64,000 bases of DNA from Pestalotiopsis fici W106-1 (Eukaryota; Ascomycota; Sordariomycetes; Amphisphaeriales; Sporocadaceae). The DNA lies in the NCBI RefSeq assembly GCF_000516985.1, contig NW_006917091.1, forward strand, positions 3,679,022 through 3,743,021, written 5' to 3'. The notes beneath the pieces are model-generated. The model was not told the DNA's origin, ran no database searches, and saw only the letters and a program-made list of their open reading frames with translations. Position 1 is the first letter of the stretch, and every line of letters starts with the position of its first letter. Positions 10,862 through 21,306 of the stretch are shown in pieces. A program made the position numbers and the translations under genes.

Positions 10862-12984
10862 TTACGCTTTGGCTACAGCATCATAGTAAACCTGCGCAGC
10901 CTTGTTGAATACCTTCTTGACCTCTGCCGGGCTAATCTTTTCTGTCCGGTCAAAGGCATACAGTCCATTGACTTCTTGCTCGATATCGGTTCTGAGTTAT
11001 ATGTCAGTAAATGATCCAGTACCGAGATGAGAAATTCTAGTATTGTTACTCACAATTGAGTCCAAACAAAACCGGATGTGAAACCTCCTTGGACAACCGC
11101 CGTACACAAGGCCTCGATCCTCTTGAGCAAGTCGGCCGGGTCGCTCGCCGTGGTATAGCCCCAGTCACGCTCGCCCTTCTCAGAGTCGGATCGTGGAGCG
11201 ATATTGACACCTCCAAACTCACTGCAGATGATGGGAGCGCCCTCTTGATGCGCCGTTCCACCATCGCCAGTAATGGGCTGTACAAACATGTGTCTTCCTC
11301 CATGTAGCTCCTCGTTGAACCTCGTCTCGGCCGTGAGACACCGCTTGGCCAGATCCGGTGCATCATGGTAGTCGTGGTATGTGGACAGATCCGTCTGCAC
11401 GTGCTCCCAACCACAGTTGTCATTGATGGGTCGCGTAGGGTCGAGCGACTTGGTTAGCCAGTACAACGACTTGATGTGGTTGCGCTGGTCCACATCGTCC
11501 CGCAGGTTCGGATACGCCCAGCTCTCATTGACCGGCGTCCAGGTGATAATGCTGGGGTGGTTAATGTCTCGTCGCACCGCCTCAGTCCACTCCTGGTCGA
11601 AGCGCTTGATGTATTCGGCGCTGAACTCGTAGGCGTTGGCGATTTCGCCCCAAACCAAGTAGCCCAGCTTGTCTGCCCAGTATAGGAAGATGGGGTCCTC
11701 CACCTTTTGGTGCTTGCGGCAACCGTTGAAGCCCATTTTCTTGGCCAGCTCGACATCCAGCTTCAGGCTTTCTCCCGATGGAGGTGTCAGTCCAGTCTCA
11801 GGCCAGTAGCCTTGGTCCAAGTTCAAAATCTGGAATAGAGGGTATCCATTAAGTCTTAGGGTACCGTCTCCAGTCTTCCAGTTGATGTTACGCATGCCAG
11901 TATAGGTTTCCACCTCATCTAGGATCTTTCCAGCAGAGTCATAAAGTCGGAGCTTCAAGTCGTAGAGCGAGGGATAATCAGGAGACCATAGAGCGAGGCC
12001 GTCCTTCCAAGCGCGGGCATTATCGAGAGGAGCAGCACCAGTCACATCTGCCGACACAGCCTTGAGCTTGTCTGCCGAGAGTTTCAGCCCGAGGTTGAGC
12101 TTGATGTAGTCCTTGTCTTTGGGCAGTTCTCCTTTGACGCTTCCAACGCTCACGCCGCCGATGCTGCCTTCGAGCTCAATGGTGTACTTGCCAGCAGCTC
12201 GGCGGCCCAGCACAGCAATGCTTGCCTTGAGGACACCGCTTTCAATATCGTCGCTCCTCAACACGGTGCCCTCGCTGCCTGCGCCAAGTCTTGTCCTCGG
12301 CACGGCTTCGATCCATACATTCTGCCAAATGCCAGAGGTGGGCGTGTAGAAGATGCTTTCTGGCGTCGGGGCCCAATACTGCTTGCCTCGAAGCTGCTCC
12401 AGGTCACTAGGGCTATCTCTGACGCGCAGCACCAGCTTGTTGGACTCGCCGCTGCGCAGAGCATCCGTGACGTCTACATCAAACGGCCCATAGCCGCCGA
12501 GGTGACCGCCAACATCGTGGCCGTTGACCCAGACGCGGGCGTCATAGTCCACGGCGCCGAAGCGGACCAGGACCCTATGACTGCCGCCAGCGGCTTCGGT
12601 CGGGCTCCGTGGGTCTGATAACAAAGTCTCGTACCAGAGCACTTCGTGGGCGGCGTTGTCGCCCCATCCCGATGCGGGACACTGGAAAGCAAAGGGGACA
12701 TTGATGGGCTTCTTGACATTTTCCGTCGCACCCGTGTTCGCCCAGTACTTCTCCTTGAGCTCCGGAAATGCCTCCAGCCGCTGTGCGTCCTCGGCCGCAG
12801 TGGACCCGCCGCTAGCAGCGCCCGTGAGCGTGACCCTCTCCGGAGGCCCGTTAATGTGCCATCCCTCACTGAGACCAATGTCCTGATCGTCAAACAGCAG
12901 TGACCAAGACTTGCCGTTCAACGACTTCCAGTTGAGATTGGGACGGGTAAAATCAGGGCGAGGGTACTGAGTCTTGGCTGACAT
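10862..12984 (-). CDS. Glycoside hydrolase family 2 protein (beta-galactosidase-like)
   Basis: Exons 11054-12984 and 10862-10991 (minus strand; intron 10992-11053, 62 bp) give 686 aa. Domain order is GH2 sugar-binding jelly roll (about 90-210, with 'WYETLL', 'VNGHDVGGHLGGYGPFD'), immunoglobulin-like sandwich, then a TIM barrel. In the barrel the acid/base Glu is in TPVNESW (about residue 487) and the nucleophile Glu in ICSEFGG (about 589). There is no signal peptide, so it probably acts inside the cell. GH2 covers beta-galactosidase, beta-glucuronidase, beta-mannosidase and galactofuranosidase, so the exact substrate is open. The start is the ATG at 12982-12984; no upstream in-frame ATG exists nearby. 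Confidence 0.88.
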
Positions 12985-13842
12985 TGTCAAGCAGTGATCG
13001 TCTTCTATCTAGAGCGTGCAAGACAGTATAGTGCGCAGGTGGGTAGCAGCTTTGCTTGTGATTTGATGCGTTCAAGAAAGTGCAACCAGTGCAATTGATC
13101 TATGGAGGCACGACGAGCAAAAATATGATACGAAGAAGCTGATCTGTCCTTGGAATTGCCACCTGAGCAATGAAGAACACCAAAAGTCGGTCCAATTGAC
13201 TCGGTATTTCAGTTGATCCCTTTTAAAGGCCCCCGAGGCGAACCACCCCCAACTGTTCAGTGATCGGCCCTGCCGCCTATGCATGAAACGAGCAGTGGAG
13301 CGGGATTGGCGTCATAACGACCAATTGCATATACAGCGTCCCGGGAAAAAATGGACTGAGGACCCGACTTTCCTGTTTATAGAGTTCCTCCAAGAAGGCA
13401 GTGGAAGGATAGTGCTTGCAAAGCAGCGATAGACCTTGTTTTGGACGCATCTTTGGCAAAGCTCGAGTTCTGTCCTCAGTGCCTGGTGCACGCATTAGCA
13501 CAACTTGACTTTATCTACAGAGGGTCCTCTTTTCGAGGAGACAAGACGTCCCCACATAACATATAACACCATCAATTTATATGAGGTTGTATCGGATAAC
13601 ACGCAACGGAACAAGTGCCTCTCTAGACAGATAGTCAGTCTTGGGGGTATATTCAAATATTATTCATCTCAAAACATGCGTAAATCTAGCACAAGTGAAC
13701 CAATTGATCATGTCAAGTTCTACCCTACAACGCCTCAAAAGCACACGAAACCTTGATTCGTCACCATGTACCTTCCCACATGTTCATTATACCATTTGCA
13801 TGCCTAGATGTACGGCATTTTGTGAGTCCCTTCGCACTGCAA
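12985..13842. other. Intergenic: GH2 5' flank and MCM4 3' flank
   Basis: 858 bp between two genes on the same strand. A TTTTAAAGG box lies near 13220, about 240 bp before the GH2 start. I see no additional coding or RNA gene. Confidence 0.4.
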
Positions 13843-16800
13843 TTAAGCAAGACCAGTCACTCTCCTGACGCTTCTCCTGGCACCTTCGCCGCTGACCATG
13901 ATGAGTCCCTCCATCTCCAGGGCACGCATAACCTCAGCAAAATCGGCAGGCTCAACAGCAACACTAGCGCCTTCGGCAAGGCGTCTGCTAATCTCGCTCC
14001 AACGTGCATTCTGTCCACCGCTGGTCATTTCGTCAAGCAGGCTGATCACCGCTGTCTTCAGCTCCTCCTTGCGCTTGCGGTCTGCAGAGCTCACACCCTC
14101 GTTTAGCAGGCTCATGTCGATTCGTCCTTGGGAATCTGTTGCTGATGTCTTCAAGGCGGATTGAATCAGTCGGTTGGCTTCTTCCACGTCGCCTCTTGTG
14201 ACTGTCTGTGAGAGACGCATCTTTGCGTGTGCTTCGGCAAGACGGATCATCGACTCCAGCTGACGGGTCGTAGCTGTGATGCGCTTCTCGGCAGCTCTAA
14301 CATCTTGTCCCATCTTGCGCATCTTGACGTAGTTGTCGACCAAAGCTTGAGCCGCCTCCTGGGAGATGGTGGGGTGGCAGGCCTCGCGGGCATACGAGAT
14401 GTACGCTGTCAGGAACTCGACATCCTGCAAATAGTTAGTAGCTGATTCACGAGCGATGGGCAACGGGTACTTACCAGAATCTCCTCAGTGGTGGCAGCGC
14501 TTTCAGGCTTGTCCTCAAGATACATGGAGAGCAAATGTCTTGCTAGCTTTTTGTCGGTGTTGTCGTCTTGGCGATCAAGGATTAGATAAACAAGATCGAA
14601 ACGAGATAGCAGCGTTGGTGGCAGATCAATGTTCTGGGGGACTGGGAGATCTGGGTTGTAGCGAGAGCCAATTGGGTTGGCCGAAGCGAGAATACTGGTT
14701 CTGGCATTGAGTGTCGTAATGATACCGGCCTTTGCCACTGAGACTGTTTGCTGTTCCATGACCTCGTGCAGGACTGACCGGGTAGCATCAGACATCTTGT
14801 CGAACTCGTCGATACAGCATACACCGCCATCGGATAGAACCAGAGCACCAGATTCGAGGACCAGCTGTCGTGTCTCAGGGTCCCGAGAAACATAAGCCGT
14901 GAGACCAGTCGCTGAAGAACCCTTTCCACTTGTATAGACGCCACGTGGAGCGATCTTGTGAACATATTTAAGCAGCTGCGACTTTGATGTCGACGGGTCA
15001 CCGCAGAGTAGCACGTTTATATCACCGCGATACTTTGGACTGCCGCCCTTTTGGAATGTCTTGTTTGTACCTCCAAACATTTGGAGTAGAATTCCCTTCT
15101 TTACGTCTTCCATCTCAAAGATTGAAGGAGCAAGCGACCGTGAAAGGAGTTCGTAGATGTCTCGTCGAGCTGCTGTCTCCTTGATCTTCTCCTCTTCCTC
15201 GGGTGTGATTTTTCGTGCCTCTTCAATTTGGTTCTCTTCGTCGTTGACCTCATCGTCCAGTGTGGAAACATCGGCGCCCAACCGCTTGCTATCAACCTTT
15301 GCAACGTGAACGACATCTACAAATGTCTTGAAGACACTCTTGACCGTTCTCATACGAGGATTGACTCGGACCGAACTGACACGGTAGATACCAGTAAGTT
15401 GAATACGGTCACCAGCTTTACAGAAGTCCACCAGCTCATTGTATACACAGACGGATACTGAATGAGGGGTCTGACCAGCAGGTACAGCATCAGGAGTCTC
15501 TTGCAGTTTGATGACTTGCTTGTCCTCAAACTCACAACGGTTGTGGATTATTTGCATGGAGTTCTTGGAATCGCAAAGGGGGCGAGGGCATGCAGTCGGC
15601 TCTCTGATCTTGCCACGATCCAGACCAACAAGGAGAGAGTGGTTACAGACATTACATCTGAAATATGCCTGCCGCATATCTGGGATAACGGGCGTGGTTC
15701 GGATGACTAGACCCTTGACGCAGATGAGCTTGTCCATATCAGAAGGGTTAAGGTCTCTCAGATTGGTGACCTCATCCAAGCCATATGGACGTGTCATGTA
15801 TGTCTGGTCCATCACCTTCTCCTCCAGGCTTGGGCCCTGCTGAGCCTTTGGCGTTGAAGTTGGCTCCTCGCTTCTCTCCGAGCTAGGAAAGTGCATATCA
15901 GAGCTGGGCGCACCGCTCGGCTGAGAAGCTGGTGCTCCGTTGCTCTGACTTCTTTGCCGCGACATTTCGGCCTGGGCAAGCTCAATCATAACGTCATGAA
16001 CTGACTGATCCATAAGTGGTACAATTTCCTGAGGGTAATGCTGGATTTGGTGCCACATCTTCCTCGTAGGTGGATAGAGCTTGAAATCTTCAATGTTGAC
16101 GTATAGAATTCTTGTGCCAAGAACCAACATGTTGTTCAGCGCCTCCATGTAAGGCTTGGACTTTGCATCCGGATCGGCATCTGTCTCGGCCTGCGACGTT
16201 CCGTCGGCCCACATTCGGTACTTCTTTTGAAAGTTCTTCAGGAAGTCCTTGAAGGCAGCATATGTGTCGTCGATCGAAACGGTGGTACCCCAGATAGTGG
16301 CATTGTCTTGTCCACCCAACATGTTCGCCTCATCGGTGTTGGGGTCGACATTCGAGAAGGTCTGAGCATCTGAGTGTATTTCCCGCACGACTCGACCGGA
16401 ATCATCCAAGATGACGCGACTACCACTACGCGCACCTCCGCTGAAGATTTCCGAGTTGATATCACCTCTGCGGTTGCGCCGAGCCCTAGGAGTCGCAGAG
16501 GAACCGACAAAGAGAGCGCTGCTTTCACTTCGTAGGTCTGATTGGGGGTGCAGAGATCGACCAGGGCTTGAACTGGCTTCGTATCTAATCGGTGAAGAGT
16601 CTGAGAGTTTCCTCAATCAGTAACGAGTCCCGGGCGATCGTGTTGGGAGGAACTACTATGACTTACCGCCAATCAGGCCGTTTCCGCTGGCTCTCGGAGT
16701 TCGATCGCCATCGTTCTGACTCTCTTCCCGAGTGGTTTGTGAATGTGTCATGTGCCGCAAAGGCGAGCTTGGGGCGGCGCTTCCATTGGCGCGGGTATTT

Positions 16801-17036
16801 TGGCTCTGGCTTTCAGTATTCTGGCGCAGAGGGGAGGATACATCGCCGTTGCCATTTGCAGGAGACGAAGATTGGTAGAAGAGAGGGCTCGAGGCCAATT
16901 GTGAAGAACGAGTGTTGCGAGGGGTGTTGCCATTTGCTGCATTGCCGTTTGCGGGGCTGCTCTGCGCTGCTTGCGAGGATCGGGTGCTCCGTCTGGGAGT
17001 CCCAGACTGGGAGCGACGTTGAGATGGAGAAGACAT
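13843..17036 (-). CDS. MCM4: DNA replication licensing factor MCM4
   Basis: Exons 16667-17036, 14475-16600 and 13843-14424 (introns of 66 and 50 bp) give 1025 aa. This is a subunit of the MCM2-7 helicase that is loaded on origins and unwinds DNA in S phase. The N-terminus (about 170 aa) is disordered and rich in SSP and TPR phospho-site-like motifs, as expected for kinase targeting. Next come the MCM N domain with its zinc-binding cysteines ('FRCNVCNHSLLVG'), the AAA+ core with Walker A 'GDPSTSKSQLLKY', Walker B region 'CIDEFDKM', arginine finger SRFDLVY, and a C-terminal winged helix. 'MTRPYGLDEVTNLRDLNPSD' is typical of MCM4. Four ACGCG cores lie upstream (separate entry). Confidence 0.96.
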
Positions 17037-18338
17037 GTCCAAATGTCAAGTACAAAACAAAGCCTCAGATGAGGAAAGAATTGAACTTTTTCTGTTTTGT
17101 CTTGGAGTTACTTGACGATAAGTGATGAGGGTGAAGGTGCATGTGGGTGCTGCAAAAGAAAGTGGGCGTCTAGTCAGAAAACACGACGCAGTCGCGTCTC
17201 CCCTTTCGACGCGACTCTTCGCGTAAAGTGGAAACTATCCAATCATGACTGGGAATATTTAGCGCGTTATGCAAGATTTATGTATCATCTACTGAGCCCC
17301 ACCTCTCACATGGGCTTATAAGCTGGAGAACAAGCATTTTGCTTTGGTCTTGTCGATGAGTATGATGGTTCACCGTTTTGATTCAACTGCAAAATACCAG
17401 ATGAAAGTCGAGGAAACTTTCATTTCCATGCGTTGCCACGTAGGTCACAAAGAACCTTCAACTCAAGGGCATTGACAAAAGCAACACTCCTAAGATCGTC
17501 ACCATGCACCACAATCCCTTAGCATGGTGCCTGTTTATATAGTATTTCATTTCATTTGATGTCCTTGCTACTTGTACGCTCCTTCAATGAACACTTTTGG
17601 CCTGGTTGTGTCCCGGAGTGTCTAGATGCTGGCGCTGAATGGGTCAGTCAAAAACAGACCATGCAAAACTTGATCGAGATGACTGGGAAGTAACGAGCTT
17701 GGAACGATTCCTAAAACTTCAGTTATGTCTCATAACTTACCTACCTATGGGGTAAAAAACCTAGAAGTCCAAATACTTAGTGTTGAGCGGAGTTTATAGC
17801 ATTACTTCATATACTTTGTCCCTCCTTGGACAAATACCCACCGCGACAATGGACATACAAAACGGCAGCACTCTACACACACGGCAGCAATATATCGTTC
17901 AAACTCGGGAGACAGAAACCCTCTCACGTATGGGCAGGTAATCTTGTGGATGAAATAGGTCGAAGTATCTATTGATGACCATTAAAGATGTACAAACTAT
18001 ATCAACCATAGAAACCGAAAAAGGTAGGGAAACAGATGCGAGAAAGACTACACGTCTGGGTCATTTATGTCTATTGCACAAGAATCGACATAATTTTCAT
18101 TATTGTCCATACTTTGGTGCTGTGGAGCAGCGAGCTTCCAGTGGGTTGAATAGGCGCTAGCCCCGATTGGGTGGCCCAGGTACGTACTTTGGATTGCCAG
18201 CCAGGGCCGCCAATTGACAGCACACTGCTTTAAGGATAGAGAACACCACCATTCACTTACGAACCGACGCCTGTCCTTGAGCCACGAAGTCATCTTTGCG
18301 CACCCACGAACTTGCGCTCGAAATCCAAATTGCCCATC
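17037..18338. other. Divergent promoter region MCM4 / zeta-COP
   Basis: 1.3 kb between divergent genes. Apart from the ACGCG cluster it shows no coding signal or repeat. Short open frames here have no recognisable content. Confidence 0.4.
17191..17267. promoter_or_regulatory. Cluster of four MCB-like (ACGCG) elements upstream of MCM4
   Basis: ACGCG cores occur at 17193-17197 (minus), 17209-17213 (plus), 17220-17224 (minus) and 17263-17267 (minus), about 157-231 bp before the MCM4 ATG. The first two sit in GTCGCGTC and GACGCGAC. MluI cell-cycle boxes of this kind bind MBF (Mbp1/Swi6 family) and drive G1/S genes, including MCM genes in yeasts. The sites are seen; binding in this fungus is inferred. 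Confidence 0.6.
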
Positions 18339-19185
18339 ATGGCTCCCGGAATGTCCCTTTTCTCGGTCAATGCGATCCTGATCCTCTCGGCCGACGATGG
18401 CTCGCGCATCTTTGCCAACTACTACTCGGCACCCCACCAAACTCCAGGCGGTATGTCGTCTGTCGCTTCCTGCGGCGGGCTCAAAGGCTGACTATAGTCT
18501 CTTGCAGCGTCGGAGAAGAGCCCATACGCAGATGTCAAGTCACAGAAGACCTTTGAGAAGGGTTTATTAGAAAAGACCGCAAAGCAGACCGGCGACAGTG
18601 CGTTTGTCCCCATACGAGAGAGACCTATTCCCCCAGGCCGACGTTCGGCGCACGCTGCTAACTCTCGGCCACAGTTATCTTGTATGACAACAGAATAGTG
18701 CTGTACAAGATGGAGTCGGACGTCATGATGTACGTTGTCGGATCGGTCAACGAGAACGAAGTTCTGCTTTACAATGTCATCCTTGCCCTTCGGGATTCCC
18801 TGGTGCGTACAGCCAGCCCCCTTACGCGCCAGTATTGCAACAGGAGAACAAGGAACTAACCTCCGACCAGCACCTGCTTTTCAAGCAGTCTGTTGACAAG
18901 CGGACCATAATCGAGAACTACGACTTGGTGTCTTTGGCAATTGACGAGATTGTCGACTCGTAAGCTGCACCTTTGTACGTTCGCATGTTGTAGAACAACT
19001 TACTGACAAGCGACAATAGTGGAATCATCCTCGAGACAGACCCAGTTGTGATCAGCCAGAGAGTATCGAAAGCACCGACGCAAGATGTCAACCTCAGCCG
19101 AATCGACTTGAGCGAACAGGGCGTCAACAACCTGGCACAACTAGGAAAGGCCAAGCTGACAGACTGGCTGCGCCAGGGCTTGTAA
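18339..19185 (+). CDS. RET3: Coatomer subunit zeta
   Basis: Five exons: 18339-18450, 18508-18597, 18675-18802, 18871-18959 and 19020-19185, giving 194 aa. This is the small longin-fold (sigma/mu-like) subunit of the COPI coat that recycles Golgi-to-ER cargo. Seen: 'LFSVNAILILSADDGSRIFANYY' split across the first exon, 'KTFEKGLLEKT', 'IILYDNRIVLYKMESDVMMY', 'NENEVLLYNVILALRDSL', 'VDKRTIIENYDLVSLAIDEI' and 'DSGIILETDP', all in family order. Length is normal. All four introns are 57-77 bp with good GT/AG ends. It converges with SUA5, the stops being 163 bp apart. Confidence 0.95.
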
Positions 19186-19348
19186 GCCAAGTCTGGTGTT
19201 GTTAATCACGAGATAGGGGGTGGAACATTAGAGCTGCGGCACGGCGTTGGCAAAAATTTTCGTTTGTTTTGGTTCTCTTTTCCTTGGGGAATACCATGAT
19301 GAAGGCACCAGGTAGCCATCTAAGTCTATGCTAGTCTTTCAACGACAT

Positions 19349-20668
19349 CTATGACCTGATTTCCGCTGCAGCCTTCCGTAGTCTGTTCATGACTGCTGCT
19401 GCGATATCATTCTTATCCGGGATACCCTCGACAAATATCAGGTCGGGCTTTCTTCTGTCCAGCTCTCTCAGAGCTTGAAATAGCCCTTGAGCAACACTCT
19501 TGGCGTCCTGACCTATGCTCAGATCGAACAATTTTCCAACCACAGCACCCTCCTTATTCAACAGCTCGCTTTCTTGCACGTCAAGTTCGACCACTCCGTC
19601 CTGTGACTTGCCTTTTGCCTGCAAACTGCCACAACGCAGTCCAGCACCCGATGTCCATTTCTCCGTCCTTATTACCCCTATATTGGTCGATGCTTGCCCA
19701 GCTTGGTGTGCAGATGTCGCCAATGCCTCGATCTTTGCCAAATCCTCCTGGGAAATTCCTTTGGCTCCGTCTGCCACAAATGCCTCGTATAATATTACCC
19801 TGGCTTTAGGACTATAGTGCTTGTACTTCATGCCGGGAGCCCTTGGCGCTTCGCCCTTGCCGTTCGTTTCGGCGTGGTCTTTGTATGCTATTTGCACATC
19901 CTCCCAACCTTGACAACTTCGAATCTCGTCCAATGTCACTCCACCCGGTCGTAGTACTACTGGCGGGGAGCACAGCCCATCCACGACCGTGGACTCAACT
20001 CCGACTTGGCAAGAACCGCCATCTAGTATCAGTTCAATGCGGCCATCCATATCCTCCAAGACGTCCGAAGCTGTTGTGGCTGAGGGGCGCGTCGAAGCAT
20101 TTGCAGACGGGGCGGCCAGCGGGCGGTTTGCTAGCTTGATAAGAGACAAGGCCAGAGGTGAAGAAGGCATACGAGCGCCAAAAGTCTTGAGACCTGCCGT
20201 GACTTCGGGCGCGAGTTTAGACGGCTCCGAGTTTGGCAACAAAATCGTAAGAGGGCCAGGCCAGAACCTCGAAATGAGCGGCTTGTATATTTCGGGGATC
20301 ACATCTGTTTGCTGGGTATTCGCTGAGCCGTTCATTTCTGGTGCGAGCAACCGCCGCAGCATATCAAGGTCCGAGACGTGCACAATTAGAGGATTATCCT
20401 GAGGCCGTCGCTTGGCTGAGTAAATTCCCTTTACGGAGGCGCTCCTGGTGGCATCTGCGCCCAGTCCGTACACTGTTTCTGTTGGGAAGCCAACGGGTGT
20501 GTCTTTGCTTCTCAAGTATTCCGCTGCTTCTTTCAGGACTTTGAGGCTGCCATTGTCTTCCGAGGCAAGCTCCCAGCTGCCCACATGCTCGCCGTCTGCG
20601 AATTTTCCCAAATTTTCCCCACTGACTTTGAGTACTCGGGTTGTCACAGCTGGTAGATCTTGTGACAT
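19349..20668 (-). CDS. SUA5: Threonylcarbamoyl-AMP synthase (Sua5/YrdC)
   Basis: Single exon; 439 aa from the ATG at 20666-20668. It makes threonylcarbamoyl-AMP from Thr, bicarbonate and ATP for the t6A modification of ANN-decoding tRNAs. Seen: YrdC core with 'FPTETVYGLGADA', KRRPQDNPL, 'LAAPSANASTRPSATTASDV' and 'LDGGSCQVGVESTVVD', then the PGMKYKHYSP linker and the C-terminal Sua5 domain. The frame stays open for 24 more codons upstream with no ATG. That stretch starts at a TTG (20738-20740) and reads LALRRNLSSLHTVRALLQYK..., basic and amphipathic, with no acidic residue, like a mitochondrial presequence. A longer mitochondrial isoform is therefore possible. Confidence 0.95.
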   Translation of the reverse strand: MSQDLPAVTTRVLKVSGENLGKFADGEHVGSWELASEDNGSLKVLKEAAEYLRSKDTPVGFPTETVYGLGADATRSASVKGIYSAKRRPQDNPLIVHVSDLDMLRRLLAPEMNGSANTQQTDVIPEIYKPLISRFWPGPLTILLPNSEPSKLAPEVTAGLKTFGARMPSSPLALSLIKLANRPLAAPSANASTRPSATTASDVLEDMDGRIELILDGGSCQVGVESTVVDGLCSPPVVLRPGGVTLDEIRSCQGWEDVQIAYKDHAETNGKGEAPRAPGMKYKHYSPKARVILYEAFVADGAKGISQEDLAKIEALATSAHQAGQASTNIGVIRTEKWTSGAGLRCGSLQAKGKSQDGVVELDVQESELLNKEGAVVGKLFDLSIGQDAKSVAQGLFQALRELDRRKPDLIFVEGIPDKNDIAAAVMNRLRKAAAEIRS

Positions 20669-21306
20669 TGTGCTGTATAGTTTATACTGGAGCAGAGCTC
20701 TGACAGTATGTAGAGAGGAGAGGTTGCGCCTGAGAGCCAATTTGATAGATGACTCACTATGTGAGTCGAATTTTCACGTTATTCTCTGCTTGTTTGTCCG
20801 AAACTGAAAATATCTTTCTTATGCTGAAAGACTTGCGATCTTTGGTGATTTGATCAAATATCTTTCTTTCATGGAATTACATGAAAAAGCTGCTGGGCAA
20901 CGATAGCATTTGACTCATCTGTGAAGAAAACTTTCCTAGGATGGATGCGATAATAGGTGACTCGGAATAATCACACGCCCAAACAAGCGTTAGTCTTACA
21001 CCCTCGCGGGAGGTCAAGCTTCAGAGGCGTGTTTCGAAGCAAGGTACAGTGCAGTAGGGGCTCGAGGGGGGTCCCTTCCGTCGTTTCCAGGGATCAGCCC
21101 ACTAAACACTACCGCTACGGTAGCACTATGTACGTAGTATTATTACCTACTATTGCGCATGCGTGTTGGCGGGGGACACCTCATCACAATCGAGACACCC
21201 GAGATTCCCAAAGGCCAGAAGCTGTGAAAGGGCAACAGCCGGCGCCTGCGACTGTCATAAGATCCCAACCCCGTTTCGACATGCGCCGACTCAGTTCACG
21301 GCCCCA
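20669..21306. other. Divergent promoter region SUA5 / COG4
   Basis: 638 bp (566 bp if the upstream SUA5 extension is used). A small inverted repeat CTACCG-CTA-CGGTAG lies at about 21109-21123. No gene seen. Confidence 0.35.
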
